A DNA stretch of 64,000 bases from Hysterium pulicare CBS 123377 (taxonomy: Eukaryota; Ascomycota; Dothideomycetes; Hysteriales; Hysteriaceae). Where the stretch lies: assembly GCA_000467715.1 (NCBI GenBank), contig AJFK01000317.1, positions 1-64,000 on the forward strand, read 5' to 3'. Below, in pieces: positions 10,216 through 22,624 of the stretch. The position numbers were made by a program, and so were the translations under genes. The notes under the pieces were generated by a model, which saw nothing but the letters and a program-made list of their open reading frames with translations, did not search any database and had not been told where the DNA came from. Each line of letters opens with the position of its first letter. The first letter of the stretch is position 1.

Positions 10216-13200
10216 ATGAGTACTCCTGGTCGCGGACGTGGAGGAGGCGGAAGAGGGCGAGGCGGCGGCCGAGGCGGATTCGGCTTTGAAGGGTCTTCAG
10301 ATGGAGGTGGAAGAGGCGGAGCAGGTTTTGCGCCACGCGGAGGAGGAGGAGGAGGCGGCCGTGGAGGTCGCGGGGGATTTGGTGGTCCTCCTGCGCAAGT
10401 GTTTGGGTATGTGGCCTGCTAATCTTCGTTTCACCCTTAAGTTGTGGTCAAACTAACACTAAACATTGACAGCAACGGCACTTTTCCCCAACCAGACGCC
10501 ACTGTGACGAAATCTGAAAATGAGTCCATGAAGGACGTAAGCACTGCTCTAGCGTCTACCTCTCTAAAGGAAGAGCTTCCCCGTCGTCCTGGTTTTGGCA
10601 CCTTGGGTAGACCAATCGTGCTGTGGGCCAACTACTTCCACCTATCTCCATTGGATAAGGCCGGACAGGTTTACTATCGTTACAGCGTTGCCTTTCAGCC
10701 GGACGACCAACTGCCAAAGCCGAAGAAAAAACGTCTGATGCAACTGCTCTTGGAGAGACCGCCGTTCAAAGGCATTCCATCTGCAAGCGACTGGAGCCAA
10801 GTTCTCATCACTACTCAAAAAGTCGAACTTGGAGCTACCCGACAAGCTTATAATGTGGAATGGTACCCTGCTGATGGCGAACCTATCCCTTCCCCAAGCC
10901 CCGGCGAGGCAGAAGTCAGAACAAAAGCTCGAAAGAGAAACACATGGAAGCTACTCGTTCAAGACATCGGTACAGTCTCCATGGGCGAGTTGCTCAAAGA
11001 AATTTCGTACCAGGGTTCTGGTGGCCTATATCCAATGAAGGCGGAAACCATCCAGGCTTTGAATCTAATGATGTCGCATGCTCCTAGCACTGACCCCCTG
11101 GTCGTTTCTGTTGGACAGAATAAGTATTACCCGTTCCAGGGACACGCAGAAGCAGTGATTCATCCTCTTGGTCAAGGGCTCGACGCCCTTCGCGGGTACT
11201 TTTCTAGCGTTCGCACAAGCACGAACCGAATCCTCATCAATATCAACGTCGCGACTGGAGCGTTCTACAAGGCTGGCCCTCTTATGACCTTGATGACGGA
11301 TTTTGGCGTCAGCCGTAACGACCTTGAACATAGGAAGCTGGCCGCTTTCGTGAGGAAGCTTCGCATTGAGACTAAGTATTTACGTGAAATGGACGACAAG
11401 GGAAAACCCAAGGCCGGCAAAGGTGGTCCTCTTCGAAAGAGGAAAGTTCATACTATCTGTGATCTGTCCCCTTTTGGCACCAACAGCACGAACACATCTT
11501 TCGAGATTACTGACGACAAGGGTAAAAAGCAGAAGCTTACTGTGCAGAGTTATTTCTCCAAGGGTCAGTACCTTCCCGTCGAATGATCATCTGAAACTAA
11601 TTATGCGTATAGAACATGGCATAACTCTGCAATCTGCACAGGCGCCGTTGGTTAATATTCGTACCAAAAGCGAACCACGTTGGATTCCTTCCGAACTTTG
11701 CACAGTACTTCCCGGACAAGTCGCCCGAAGGATGCTGGCTCCCAACCAAACCCGAGCTATGATCGAGTTTGCTGCGCGTCAGCCTGCTTTGAACGCCCAA
11801 TCGATCATCGGAGCAGGTTTGAATGTTGCCCGCGTGATGCCCATCGCGCAAGGTGTGAACACTCAGTTGGTACGTACGGAACATTCTAGAGATTTCTCAC
11901 AGTAAACTTACGATGCTCGCAGAGAAAGTTCGGTATCAAAGTCAATCCAAATATGTTGACAGTTCATGGCCGCATTTTAGAACCGCCAACCTTACGATAC
12001 AAGGGAAATGTACACAAGCCCCGTGATGGTAAGTGGAACTTGGCCGACGAGCGACGGCAACCACGTCCTTTCTTCCAACCGGCCCCACTCCCGGACTGGA
12101 ATTGTCTCGTCATAAATGAAGGAGATAAACAAACCATCTTCGGTGGCTCGAATGCTGTCACGCAACTCCTGAATACATTCCGAGCCACGCTGACTAGCTA
12201 CGGACTGCAAGTCGGTCCTGTTCAACAACCACGCGTTGCATCAGTCAACTATATGGACCTAATTAATCGAAATGGTGCAAAACTCATGGAAACCCTCAAA
12301 AAGGCCTTTATGGGGTTCGCAAAGAAACCCCAGTTCTTATACGTTCTCTTGCCTAACGACAATGCATTCTTATACGATTGCGTAAAATACCTTTGCGACG
12401 TCGAGTATGGCATCCATAACGTGTGCAATATCGGCCAGAAGCTAGCCAAGGAAAAGGGTCAAGCCCAATACATGGCGAATGTTGCGCTCAAGTTTAATTT
12501 GAAAAAGGGTGGAATAAACCATTACGTTGCAGCCGACGAATTGAAACCGTTGGATGCTCGCACCATTGTCTTCGGCATTGACGTCACACATCCTTCTCCA
12601 GGCAGTTCGGAGAATTCACCAAGTATAGCTGGGGTTGTCGCTTCTGTAGAGGACAAGTTCTCCCAATGGCCTGCCAGCGTCCGGACACAAAAAGGTCGAC
12701 AGGAAATGGTTGCAGGTCTGGAAGAGATGATAGTCGAACGCCTCCGCCTTTGGCAGACTCGAAATAAAGGACAACTGCCTAACAAGGTCATTGTTTATCG
12801 CGATGGTGTCTCTGAGGGACAATACAAGATTGTCTTAGAGGAGGAGTATCCATGTTTTGTGGGGGCCTTTAATAAATTGTATGGAGCCGAATCGAAGCAC
12901 CCCAAAATCTCAATCATTGTGGTCGGCAAACGGCACCATACTCGCTTCTATCCAACTGCTGCCCAGGATGCCGATGGCAAAACTGGAAATCCGATCCCTG
13001 GTACAGTTGTTGATAGAGGTGTTACCGGAGAAAAGCTCTTCGACTTCTTTTTACTTGCTCATCAAGGCTTGCAAGGGACCTCGAAGCCTTGTCATTACGT
13101 CGTGATCAAGGACGAGAACAAGTTAGGTGCGGACCAGCTGCAAAAGCTCGTAAGTAATACTTTCTTACTTTACTTGAGACGGCTACTAACTTTCACTGCA

Positions 13201-13405
13201 GACACACAACTTATGCTACACATTCGGCCGCGCCACTCGTGCGGTCAGCATTTGTCCTCCGGCATATTATGCTGATATTCTGTGCGAACGTGGGCGTTCG
13301 TACCTACATAATGTTCTCAAGGGCGACGGTTTCACCCAATTTTCAGACAGCCATTGGCATGCAGGCGTCCACACTAATCTGAAGGATTCAATGTTCTATC
13401 TCTAG
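10216..13405 (+). CDS. QDE2: Argonaute (QDE-2-like), RNA-silencing slicer
   Basis: This is the small-RNA-guided core protein of the RNAi effector complex. Five exons (10216-10406, 10473-11563, 11613-11869, 11923-13149, 13202-13405) give 989 aa, and all junctions keep frame. The order is: an N-terminal Gly/Arg-rich tail of about 60 residues (RGG repeats, possible arginine methylation sites), the N domain, the linker region (TVSMGELLKEISYQG), PAZ, the MID region and PIWI. The PIWI catalytic residues are visible: Asp733 in GIDVTHPS, Glu774 in GRQEMV (glutamate finger), Asp807 in YRDGVSEGQY and Asp947 in AYYADI. This is a D/E/D/D tetrad, so slicing activity is expected. The C-terminus ends in MFYL, as in other Argonautes. 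No Dicer, QIP or RdRP gene is in the window. Orthology to Neurospora QDE-2 rather than SMS-2 was not tested. Confidence 0.95.
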
Positions 13406-14447
13406 AAGATTCATCTACAGGACACCAAAAGCTTTATTCAGTACCAACCGAAGATACTCACTGAGCCATTCATACTCTCGATATTGCTATACCCCCACCA
13501 CATTCTTCCGACGAAGAATTTCTAAGCCATTCTTATCCACATATCACTATCATATTTTGGAACTACCAAACTTGGTCCAAGGGACCTCACAAACTGGAGA
13601 CTATTTTACGACCTTTACGACATGATTAGACAGCCTTTTGGTATTTTGCAGTTTGGAGATTCGCGATTGCGGTTTCAGATTGGAGAGATGGTGATGATGG
13701 GGAGTTGCCAGGTTTGAAGATATCTAACGAATATGGAGGAAAGGTTACATAGATATCTCTCTCTCTCTCTCCCACAAAGAAAAAAAACCAGATCCTTTAT
13801 GGGATAAATCAGTGATCCCTCGTGTTGCAGTGAATAAACTCTGAACGTGAAGTTATCCAAGAAGGAAGCCGTTCATGCTGTAGAAGTTCTGGAGCTTTCA
13901 TAAATGTCCAATGGAGGATGGCAGGTTATATACGGAGTAGTTACATGAGGACCACAGGATGCAGACCTCACATAAATAAGTCCATCATACTTCAGCTCGT
14001 GATGTGAGCATGTCTTGCCGACTTGAGGTTGGACGGAAGAGGCACTAAGGCAGCAAGGGTGCCCAGCCACTCCGGTTCATGAGAGCCAACCAGTCCATCT
14101 CTGCGACTTATCGATACCAGCCATCGCGTTTCAGACACCCCCGACCCTGGACGACGTGTTTGCTGGCCGTCCCGCCATGGAGGCTCTCTTCCCGTCGGTT
14201 CGACAGGAGGGGACATTCACCATGGCCTTTCGCTTTCGTTTTCACTGAGTTCCTGGCGTTCGTTCACTGTCCTAACTCAGCCAATTCTCGTCAGGCACCA
14301 ATGTCTCATAGGGCTACATCACAAGGTATTTCCATGTGCCGGCGCATTCACGCATAGCTTGTGGTACTTTAGCCCAGACCCAAATCCAACCTCCTCTTTT
14401 GCACCTGCCTAGTTATCATCATTCTTGCCCCCTACCAACCTTCAGTC
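13406..14447. other. Intergenic region with (TC)n run
   Basis: This holds the 3' end of the Argonaute gene and the promoter of the next gene. A (TC)8 dinucleotide run lies at 13756-13771, followed by an A-rich stretch. Short open frames on both strands (for example 14079-14357) have no domain. No gene is supported. Confidence 0.5.
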
Positions 14448-16290
14448 ATGATGGACCCAATGGAGCGCGTTCCCGTCTTCGACCACGATATACCTTCGCT
14501 GTCCGCATCATTAGAAGCATTTGACCCAGAGCGTAGTACACATTCCGCATATAGCTCCCGCTCAGCTATGCACTCCTCGGGGCGATGGAGTGCTCAAGAT
14601 CCAGAAGAATCCGAACCAGAATCAGACGGACCGTGGGCACCACCAGCATGGCAAAGATCGAATAACCAGTGGTTCAAGAAATCGCTATTAAGCGACAGTG
14701 CCTTGCGGTCCAGCCCCTCTAAATCACCTGGTGTTAGTCCGTACGAATACCACACAGATCGAGACGTCACTCCTTCACGCATACCACTACCTGAATCACC
14801 TCTTAAGCAAACCCCGCGAACTAGTCCCGAACCCATGTCGGAGCAAGAACAACGATCTTCGCCAGATGGAATACAATCACGGATGCAAAGTCCGAGTGTA
14901 CAGCCAGAGAGATCGCCAGCACGAGGGCAAGAAGGATCGGAGGAGGAGGAGATGGCCCTGTCGAACCACGAGGAACAAGGGGGTAATATGGATGGCTGTG
15001 AGTACCCGCTCTGGCTCTTTGTGTGCTTGCGCTCACTATGCAGTTGTTCGATTTGCTATACGAGGAGAGACATTATTCCGCACAGCGCCTATTGAAGATA
15101 CGATCTCATCATTTGCTAATGGAATCCAAATGTTCACCAAGTCTAAAGTTAATATAATACTGGCCATGGTTGGCATATTCGTCTCCTGGGTGCTCTTCCA
15201 GCCTTGGCATGCTGGACTCATACCAGATATCGCGAACGCAGCAGCTATGGCGAAGCAGTTCGAACCATTAATATACGCATCGGAGAATGTCATCCCTCGG
15301 TCGAGAGAGTTGGCAGAAGCTAGTATTGCAGTGCAAGATCTAGGAGAGAGCGTGCGCGCAACCAATATGTCTGCCTCAACAGTGATCATAGATCAATTAG
15401 ATGACCTGGCCGACAACCTCAAGGTGCTCTCTGAGAAGCTAACTAGCTTCTTCACCAATGTTGACGGTGACATGGACTCGTATGGTCAACCTCTGGCGGG
15501 AATATGAACAACGTAACTGACTTTGGCTAGAATTCTCATCACCATGGAATGGACGAAGCGTGAACTGGAAACAATCCAAGCCCCGCAGATGGGAATGCTG
15601 GACACCATGATTGGGAACGTGCATACGACACTCTGTAAAACCGGTATTTTCGAACGAAATGGGGAGCCAACCCAAATTGGCAGAGCGGTGAGCGACATGA
15701 TGGGCCAGACATCTCAACAGCGATCCAAGGCAACGCTTCAACGAACCTTTGATTACCTACTCACCACGCTTGAGGAGAATATTGCGAATGAACTGGCAAG
15801 GGCGGATGCGCTGTTCCAACTGTTCGAGAAAGTCGATCGCCAGTTCCAAAACCTCCACAGATCAGTAGCGAAGGAGGAAGACAGTCTTTCAACACGGATG
15901 GACGAGTTCCTCGCTTCGATGTGGCGGCAATCGCTGGGCAACAAGCTCAAGTTAAAGAAGTACGAGAAGAATCTCAAGTTGCTCAAGAGCGTCCGCGCCA
16001 GCACTCTCGCCAACAAATCGGAACTCAAGGACCACATACAAGTCATCAACTCGGTCAAGGATCAACTCGACAAGGCACGAAAGAACCTCGTCAGCCCGCT
16101 GATTCGACGAGCGCAGTCAAACTCTTTCGGACTAGAGCAACAACTGGCAGATCTCTCCGGGACGTACGGCTTCCTCAAAGGACTACGGGACACGCAAAAA
16201 CACAAAGTACTGCAGCAGCTGTGGGGAGATCCGAAGAAGCGTGTCACGATCACCACTGGCGATAAGGAGGAAGAGGTGGCTGAGTATTGA
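14448..16290 (+). CDS. Single-pass membrane coiled-coil protein, unknown role
   Basis: Three exons (14448-14997, 15044-15479, 15531-16290) give 581 aa. The first 180 residues are hydrophilic, acidic and Ser/Pro rich with many SP/TP sites (SPSKSPGVSPYEY, RIPLPESPLKQTPRTSPEP). They are probably disordered and phosphorylated. After FAIRGETLFRTAPIEDTISS comes one membrane span (VNIILAMVGIFVSWVLF). The rest, about 330 residues, is nearly all helical and charged, with heptad character (LDDLADNLKVLSEKL, LKLKKYEKNLKLLKSVRAST). The arrangement of a disordered SP-rich head, one span and a long coiled coil resembles nuclear-envelope or organelle-shaping proteins. It also recalls fungal proteins annotated as NIMA-interacting, but I cannot assign a family by eye. 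The start is either of two adjacent in-frame ATGs (14448 or 14451). Confidence 0.75.
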
Positions 16291-17460
16291 TGCCGTAAGC
16301 TATGATAACTTTTCACGGAGCATTTCTGGAGTGGGCATAGAGCAAAAAAAGTCGACCGGAGTTCTGCGGCTTGGAGTTTTGGACCTTGTCTGGCACAGCA
16401 TAGCATCTGTTTGTAACAAGAGAGGAGAGGGGTTCGGGTTTGTTGGTGTATTCTTGGCGTTGATTGCCTGAGGTGTTGTTTGAGTTTGAGTTTGATGCTG
16501 CCACGGCGCTACTGTAGCTCGTTGGGATAGGTGCCGTGGGTGCCTGCTGGAGACGGAGGTGTTCATAGCTAATCCTGTAATGCTGGATGGTCTGGACGGA
16601 CTGGGCATCGTGGTGTTTCCAAGGTTGGCCCACAGACTTCAGCTTTTGCTGAGTGGCCTACCGTCAGCAGGAGGAGTGGAGCTTTCTGCATATACCTCTC
16701 TTGTTGTTGCATTTACAAGCAGATAGGAACACTACAAGCATCTACTATCGCATATCACATATCTCGCTCACATCAAGCCATCTGCAAGTGGAGGGGTGGA
16801 ATGTCTTCGCTGTTCTTGCGTTCGCGTCCTTCGACACAGCCCGAAAACCAAGGCGCTAGCAAAGTGACCCGCAGCGGTGACGTCCTCCCCATTGGTGGTC
16901 CGGCCAAGCTCCCGCCTCTCCGCGTCAGAGCTCCCATCTCCAAGAGCCCATCGCATCTCAACCCTCACAAAGACAGCTGCTGCGCCCTCCCACCCCGCTT
17001 CAGTCAAAGACCTTCTCTTCGTTGCCTCGAACTCTGGCTATCATCTATCCACCGCATCGGTCGCATTTGTCCAATCGCAGCTCCCCCGCCATCCCAGTAG
17101 CCGTGAACGGCCACGAGCTACCCTGGGAGTCTGCTTGATACATAGATCACTCAAGCCACTGCTCCGACAGAGCGAAACCGTCGCTCTCTAGCTATGAGTG
17201 AGTAAGCCTCTACTCACTACATCTCTACTCATCCCAGAGCGTTGAGCTTTGTCTGAGTCTTGTGCTCTGGGCAGCACAAGCACTGCCAGGTGCAGCAAGC
17301 TTCATCACACAAACCCACTTCTTCCACTATCCTTCTTTTCTGGATTAGCATCATCCCCGACCCACATACCTGGCTAATTGCATGCGCTTGGCGCTATATC
17401 ATTGTAGAAGATATAAAGAAAGCATTTCACAAACACGGTCGAAAGCAAACTCCCACCAAC
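16291..17460. other. Intergenic region, promoter of VCX1-type gene
   Basis: No gene is supported here. Several C-rich open frames (16801-17100, 16877-17191) overlap in different frames without domains. Near 16885-16910 the sequence GGTGACGTCC, a partial CRE-like TGACGTC core, lies close to an inverted CCAAT box (ATTGG). These are plausible promoter elements. The last 200 nt before 17461 are pyrimidine rich, as is common in fungal leaders. Confidence 0.4.
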
Positions 17461-18873
17461 ATGAATAGACCCAACGGCTCCACCAACGAATCCACTTCGC
17501 TTCTTGGTCACCCAGCAGAAGAAGAGCCGCGCTGGAAAGCCTGGCCTAAACATACCGCACACGTTGTTTGGGCTACCCTTACGAGCAACTATGTCAATGT
17601 CTTTTTGATCTTTGTGCCCTTGGGCATCATCGCCGGTGCCGCCGGTTGGAACCCTACCGCCGTCTTCGTCCTCAACTTCATTGCCATCATTCCCCTCGCC
17701 GCATTGTTGAGCTTCGCGACTGAAGAACTTTCTGTGAAACTGGGTCAGACATTGGGAGGATTGCTGAATGCAACATTCGGAAATGCTGTGGAATTGATTG
17801 TGAGTCTGCAAGGCCATTCCGATTTATGGCTGCTGAGATTATGATGCTGACCACTGAATATGCAGGTTAGTATTGTCGCCCTTCGAAATGGCGAGATTCG
17901 AATTGTCCAATCTAGCATGTTGGGCAGTATTCTATCAAACATCCTCCTAGTGAGTCACTTCCACTCCAGAACGATTGCGCACACTGACTCCTCCAGGTCC
18001 TTGGCTGTTGTTTCTTAGCAGGCGGTATCCGCGAAAGCGAGCGCTCATTCAACACAACCGTTGCTTCAACAATGTCCTCCTTGATGGCCGTCGCATCCGC
18101 CTCTCTAATTATCCCAGCAACACTTTACGCCGCGCTACAAAGCTCCAATTCGGAAACCGACGAGCACATTCTCATTCTCTCCCACGGCACCGCTGTCATC
18201 CTCCTTCTACTCTACATTCTCTATCTCTACTTTCAGCTCTTTTCCCACAAGGAGCTCTTCGATGTCGAAGCTCAGGAGGAGGAGGAAGGCGAAGTTATCC
18301 TGACCCCGATAGCTGCTGGCGTTGCTCTTGTCCTCGTCACCGTGCTTGTCGCAGTATGCGCCGAATACCTCGTCGACAGCATTGATTCGATTGTCCAAAC
18401 CGCCCACATCAGCAAAACCTTCATCGGTCTCGTGCTACTTCCAATCGTCGGTAACGCCGCCGAGCATGTCACGGCTGTCATTGTAGCTTACAAAGGCAAA
18501 ATGGATTTGGCTATCAACGTCGCCATTGGAAGCAGCATGCAGATTGCACTCTTCGTTACGCCATTCCTGGTTATTTTGGGTTGGATCGTCGATAAGCCCA
18601 TGACATTACATTTCCAGAGCTTTGAGACTGTGGTCTTTTTCTTGAGTGTTTTGGTCGTCAATTATCTTATTCAGGATGGCAAGAGTAATTATTTGGAGGG
18701 CGCTATGTGTATTGGAACGTAAGTTTCTAGAAAGCCTTCAACTCTGCAGCTGTGATCAATACTAATGTTCGTTTAGATACACCATCATCGCCCTCGCATT
18801 CTACGTCTACCCAGACGATGCTAATGATGACCTCGGCGGTTTCTTCAAGTCGATGATCGGAACGAGCGGTTGA
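17461..18873 (+). CDS. VCX1: Vacuolar Ca2+/H+ exchanger (CaCA family, Vcx1-like)
   Basis: The family moves cytosolic Ca2+ into the vacuole in exchange for protons. Four exons (17461-17799, 17866-17949, 17997-18718, 18777-18873) give 413 aa. The two alpha repeats of the CAX family are clear: [20 protein letters not shown] in the first half and [20 protein letters not shown] in the second, each with the GN-A-E core that binds Ca2+. An acidic loop (EAQEEEEGE) separates the halves, as in other CAX proteins. About eleven hydrophobic spans are visible. I chose the ATG at 17461 ([16 protein letters not shown]), which starts a typical short hydrophilic tail; the frame is open further upstream but that part is leader-like. 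The exchanger would use the proton gradient of the V-ATPase whose subunit a is encoded at 45.4 kb. Regulation by calcineurin/Crz1 is typical for the family but not shown here. Confidence 0.93.
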
Positions 18874-19523
18874 TCACTCTCTGTCCTTATATCCCAATCC
18901 TCTTCACTAAATTTGCGGCCGTCAGCGACGGCGTTTTTCTTTGTGCATAATTTCTATTCTCCTGTGGCACGAGCCCAGCGCGGCACGATGCCTGCTACTG
19001 AGTTTTAGTCCTTATCATACGTTCAACTCGGCCAGATTGGATACGGGTGCCCTGTTCTCTATTTTTTTAGACTATGGTGGGTGTACATGTATGATAGTAG
19101 CAGATTTGCTTTGTTTTTATGTTTCTGCGTTAGACCTTAGGTAAAGTTGTGGGAAGGAGTATTAAGAAATCAGGACCAGGTCTCGGACGGTAACGACTGT
19201 TTGGTGCCGGAACTCGGGATAGCGGTCTTTGTATATACTATATTTCTTTTTCCACAGCTGGAAGGAGAACAATGAAAATCTTCAATCCTTAATCCTTCAA
19301 TGGCCGGTATGGTGATTGATTTATCATAACTTCATACACTAACCATGATTCTGAGAGTAAAAGAGGATGATTAATTATATACGCCGAAACCGAAGAATAC
19401 CATTAATTATAAACAAGAAAAACTCCTCTCACAATCTCCGCCTCAATCCTAAAACAGTACCACACCTCTACAACTTCCAGTCAACCACCTATTACCCAGC
19501 CAACCCTATCCCCCCTACCCCCC
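18874..19523. other. Convergent intergenic region
   Basis: This holds the 3' flanks of the Ca2+/H+ exchanger (plus strand) and the GH81 gene (minus strand). The sequence becomes AT rich around 19230-19400, fitting 3' untranslated and polyadenylation regions. A C-rich stretch at 19500-19560 belongs to the end of the GH81 gene. No gene is seen. Confidence 0.5.
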
Positions 19524-22500
19524 TCACGCCCCACCCAAACCCGCACACCAAGCCAAATACCACGTCAAGCTCGCGCCCCCATCCAACCAACTGACATCAA
19601 ACCCACTCTGCGCAAAGAAATTAAACGCAGTCGTGGGATCCACCAACGCAAGATTCGCATACAACACACCCTTCCAACCCCCCTGGACCTTATCCGCGCG
19701 CCCGTTACTGAAATACGTGTTCCACTCCTCCTTCACGAAGTTTTTGGTGCGGATCAGGAGGGAGGGCGGGGCGAGGGGCAGCATGTGGATGCCGCTGATG
19801 TATTCCGGGTTGTTGCCGAAGTAGGTGGAGTGGTCTACTTTGTTCTCGAACATGATGCCGTCGACTTTGTTGCCGATGAATTGCGCGGGTTGGTTTTTGT
19901 TTGTGGATTCCATGAGGAAGTAGGATTGGAAGGAGCGGGCTTGGAGGGCGAGCATTAGGTTGCCTGGGGTTGAGTCCGTGTTAGATTCTGCTTGCTGATA
20001 TAGTGGATGAGGATTGGGCGGGATTGTATATACGGACCTCTGGCCTCCATGTTCGCGTCCCCGATGATCTTCCCCCACATCTTGATCCCATAGCTCGCGA
20101 ATCCATCCTCGCTCGTACTCTCTTGATCCTTTCCATCTCCACTCTCGAAAAGCCCTTTCGCCCAGCTATGGCCATGGTACCAGTCAAAAGACCGACTGAA
20201 GGGATAGTAATTCGAATTCGGATCCGAGTTCGCGAAATCCTTAACCAGCATCTGCACCCAAGCTTTATTCGTCCCTTGACTCAACCAGCTCGAGTCCAGG
20301 TGAGCGATCACAGCGGCGGTGTAGACGAAGTATCCGTAGTGGAAGTGATGGTCGTTGTAATACGTGTTTCCGAAATCGGCATTGGGGTCTTTGTAGCCTG
20401 CGGTGCTGACAACGCCTTTCCAGCTATCGTCGTAGACAAGCGGGTTCTTTTGCTGGTTCTGCACGAAGCGGTCGAATTCGCCTTTGAGCTTCGAGAGACC
20501 GGATGCCGCGAGTGGGGGGTTGTTGGCTATATCGTGCACCGTATACACTATGAAGGCGAATTTGGCGAGCGCTTTGCCGGCATAGTACATGGAGTCGAGA
20601 TTCGTTTGGTCCGAGATGTTTTGATTGAGTTCGGTGGTGGCGGCGTTGTTGATGGCTTGAATGGCGCGGGCGGACATCGTTTTCATGTCGCTGGCTGTTG
20701 ACGTCCCCGGCATAAAACCCATGTTTACTGGAAGGTTTGGCTCTAACATGATCATTTTGCTAGAAAGAATAGCGGTTGCCATGCCCTTGGTTGTTGTGCG
20801 AAGCTGGATGCTTGTCTTGGCTGCAGCAGTCGTACTGTCAAAGCTCTGGACGTGATGTGGAAGGGCGAACATCAGGAGTTGGTTGGTGCCTTGTTTCGTC
20901 CATGTAAGTCCATAAGTTGCAGAGCCTCCGCTCACTGACCCCGAGAGAGACGCTGATGTTGCATAGGTCCCCGCCGCTTTGTCGTAGATGGCTTCACCAG
21001 CGGATCCTCCTGGATTCTTGGCGATTTGAATGATTCCGTTGAATCCTGACGGTCCTACGAAAGATTTGTTGTCTGGCTTCTTGAAGCCTGCGGCGTTGTA
21101 GTTGCCGCTTGGAATGACATAAATCAACCAATTATATCCATCTTCGGTGACGACGTTGTACTTGGCTGTTGAACCGATCATAGTGGCCGCACTGATGGTC
21201 CTAAAGAAAACACTACTACCAATGTTTGGAGTGGCATTCTTGTAGATACCTGTGACGAATCCCATGCCTTGAACAAGAGGGACTGTAATCACCGCGTTTG
21301 CACCAGATGATGGCGCAAGGTTCGCGTTAGCGGAGAACGGTCGAAGAGTATCGGTGGTCAAGACGGTTGACGAGCCAAGTTCATTGGCCGATAGAATCAT
21401 AGTTTGGACTCCAACAGGGTTGAGGTAGTACTGCATTTATGTTAGCTTTCTGTATTCAATTAACTCCACAATCATTACCTTGACTGGTGGGTCTCCAGAA
21501 GCAAATTGAATCTTCTCGGTGTCTGTATGAGCAAAACTCATGCCCCAGCTTCCAGCATTTCCTACACCCTTTGCCCATTGTAAGACGTACGGCTGCGTCC
21601 AAACAGATTGACCCTGGGTCATAAGGAAGAAGTTCGCATAAAATTTGTTAGTTTCGATCGGTTTGGTCAGGTCGCCTTGGATACCGGTGCGAGGGGCTGG
21701 ATGGGCAGAGTTATGCTGGATCTGTGGTGGCGCCAGGTCTCCATCGATAGGGGTGAAAATGTTGTCTGACGATCCGGCCATAGCTGACGATGCTGTTGAC
21801 GTTGACGATTTCGAAGATGTTGACGTTTTGGACGTTGGTGTAGGCCTGGAGGATATTGAATATTTAGAAGTTGATATAAATGTGTGAGATGTAGTAGGCT
21901 TGAGGGAATGAGAAGTCCGGTGAGAAGTCCGGTCAGTGTTGTTTAAGAACTGCGTAGAAGTAAATGCGGAAGGCGGTAAAGAATATGCGGAAGTGATATC
22001 CGATTCAGAGATCTAGGAAAGAGTGTGTCGTCAGCCACGTGGTAGGCTTATAGCGCCAATGAGAACTCTGGGGAAGCCTCAAGAGACCATGAGAGTCACC
22101 TGAATGAATGGGGTAGTGAAAGACTTTCACTAAGAGCTGAAGTGACAGGTAGCGCGGAGGGTTGATCATACTAGACCACGTTCGCCAACGCGCTCCTTTT
22201 CCCGTTATCTTTATTCAAACATCTACTTCAATGTTGACGATTCTCATTCCTCAGACTATTCAGAAAGGACTAGAACGAAACTCTTTTAGCTTACCAGGGA
22301 AGTACGCTCTACAGACGTGCTGTTGTCGGTAGCATTTCGGAAAGCAGTGGAGAGAACAGAAGAGGATGTGGAATTAATAAAATAAGGGACTGCACTTCTC
22401 GATGAAGGGGCAGAGCTGAAAAGAGATGATTGCTGATCCATAGTTGCAAAGGTAGTGACTGGTGTTGAACTTTCGGAGCACTCCACCGTAGTGACATAAA

Positions 22501-22624
22501 ATGTCTCCACCACTTCGACAGTTGCCAGTTGTGATGCCAAGTCTTCGATAGGGATTGCCCCTGTCTGATCTATATGCGCCCATATCAGTGAATAAATGCA
22601 TAAAAGAAAGGTTAAAGTGGCCAT
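19524..22624 (-). CDS. ENG1: Secreted GH81 endo-1,3-beta-glucanase (Eng1-like)
   Basis: The family hydrolyses internal beta-1,3-glucan bonds of the cell wall and acts in septum degradation and wall remodelling. Four exons (22624-22295, 22012-21479, 21430-20038, 19963-19524) give 898 aa. Exon 1 begins with a signal peptide (MATLTFLLCIYSLIWAHIDQ). A Ser/Thr-rich linker follows, completed by exon 2 (many TS/SS pairs before AGSSDNIF), typical of O-mannosylated wall proteins. The catalytic module starts at NIFTPIDGDLAPPQIQHNSA and includes YYLNPVGVQTMILSANE, YYNDHHFHYGYF and SFDWYHGHSWAKGLFESGDG. The DQESTSEDGF that follows carries the conserved glutamates. The C-terminus ends shortly after SWLDGGASLTWYLAWCAG. 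The first intron is about 280 nt, long for this window. An automatic model could drop exon 1 and so lose the signal peptide. Confidence 0.92.
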
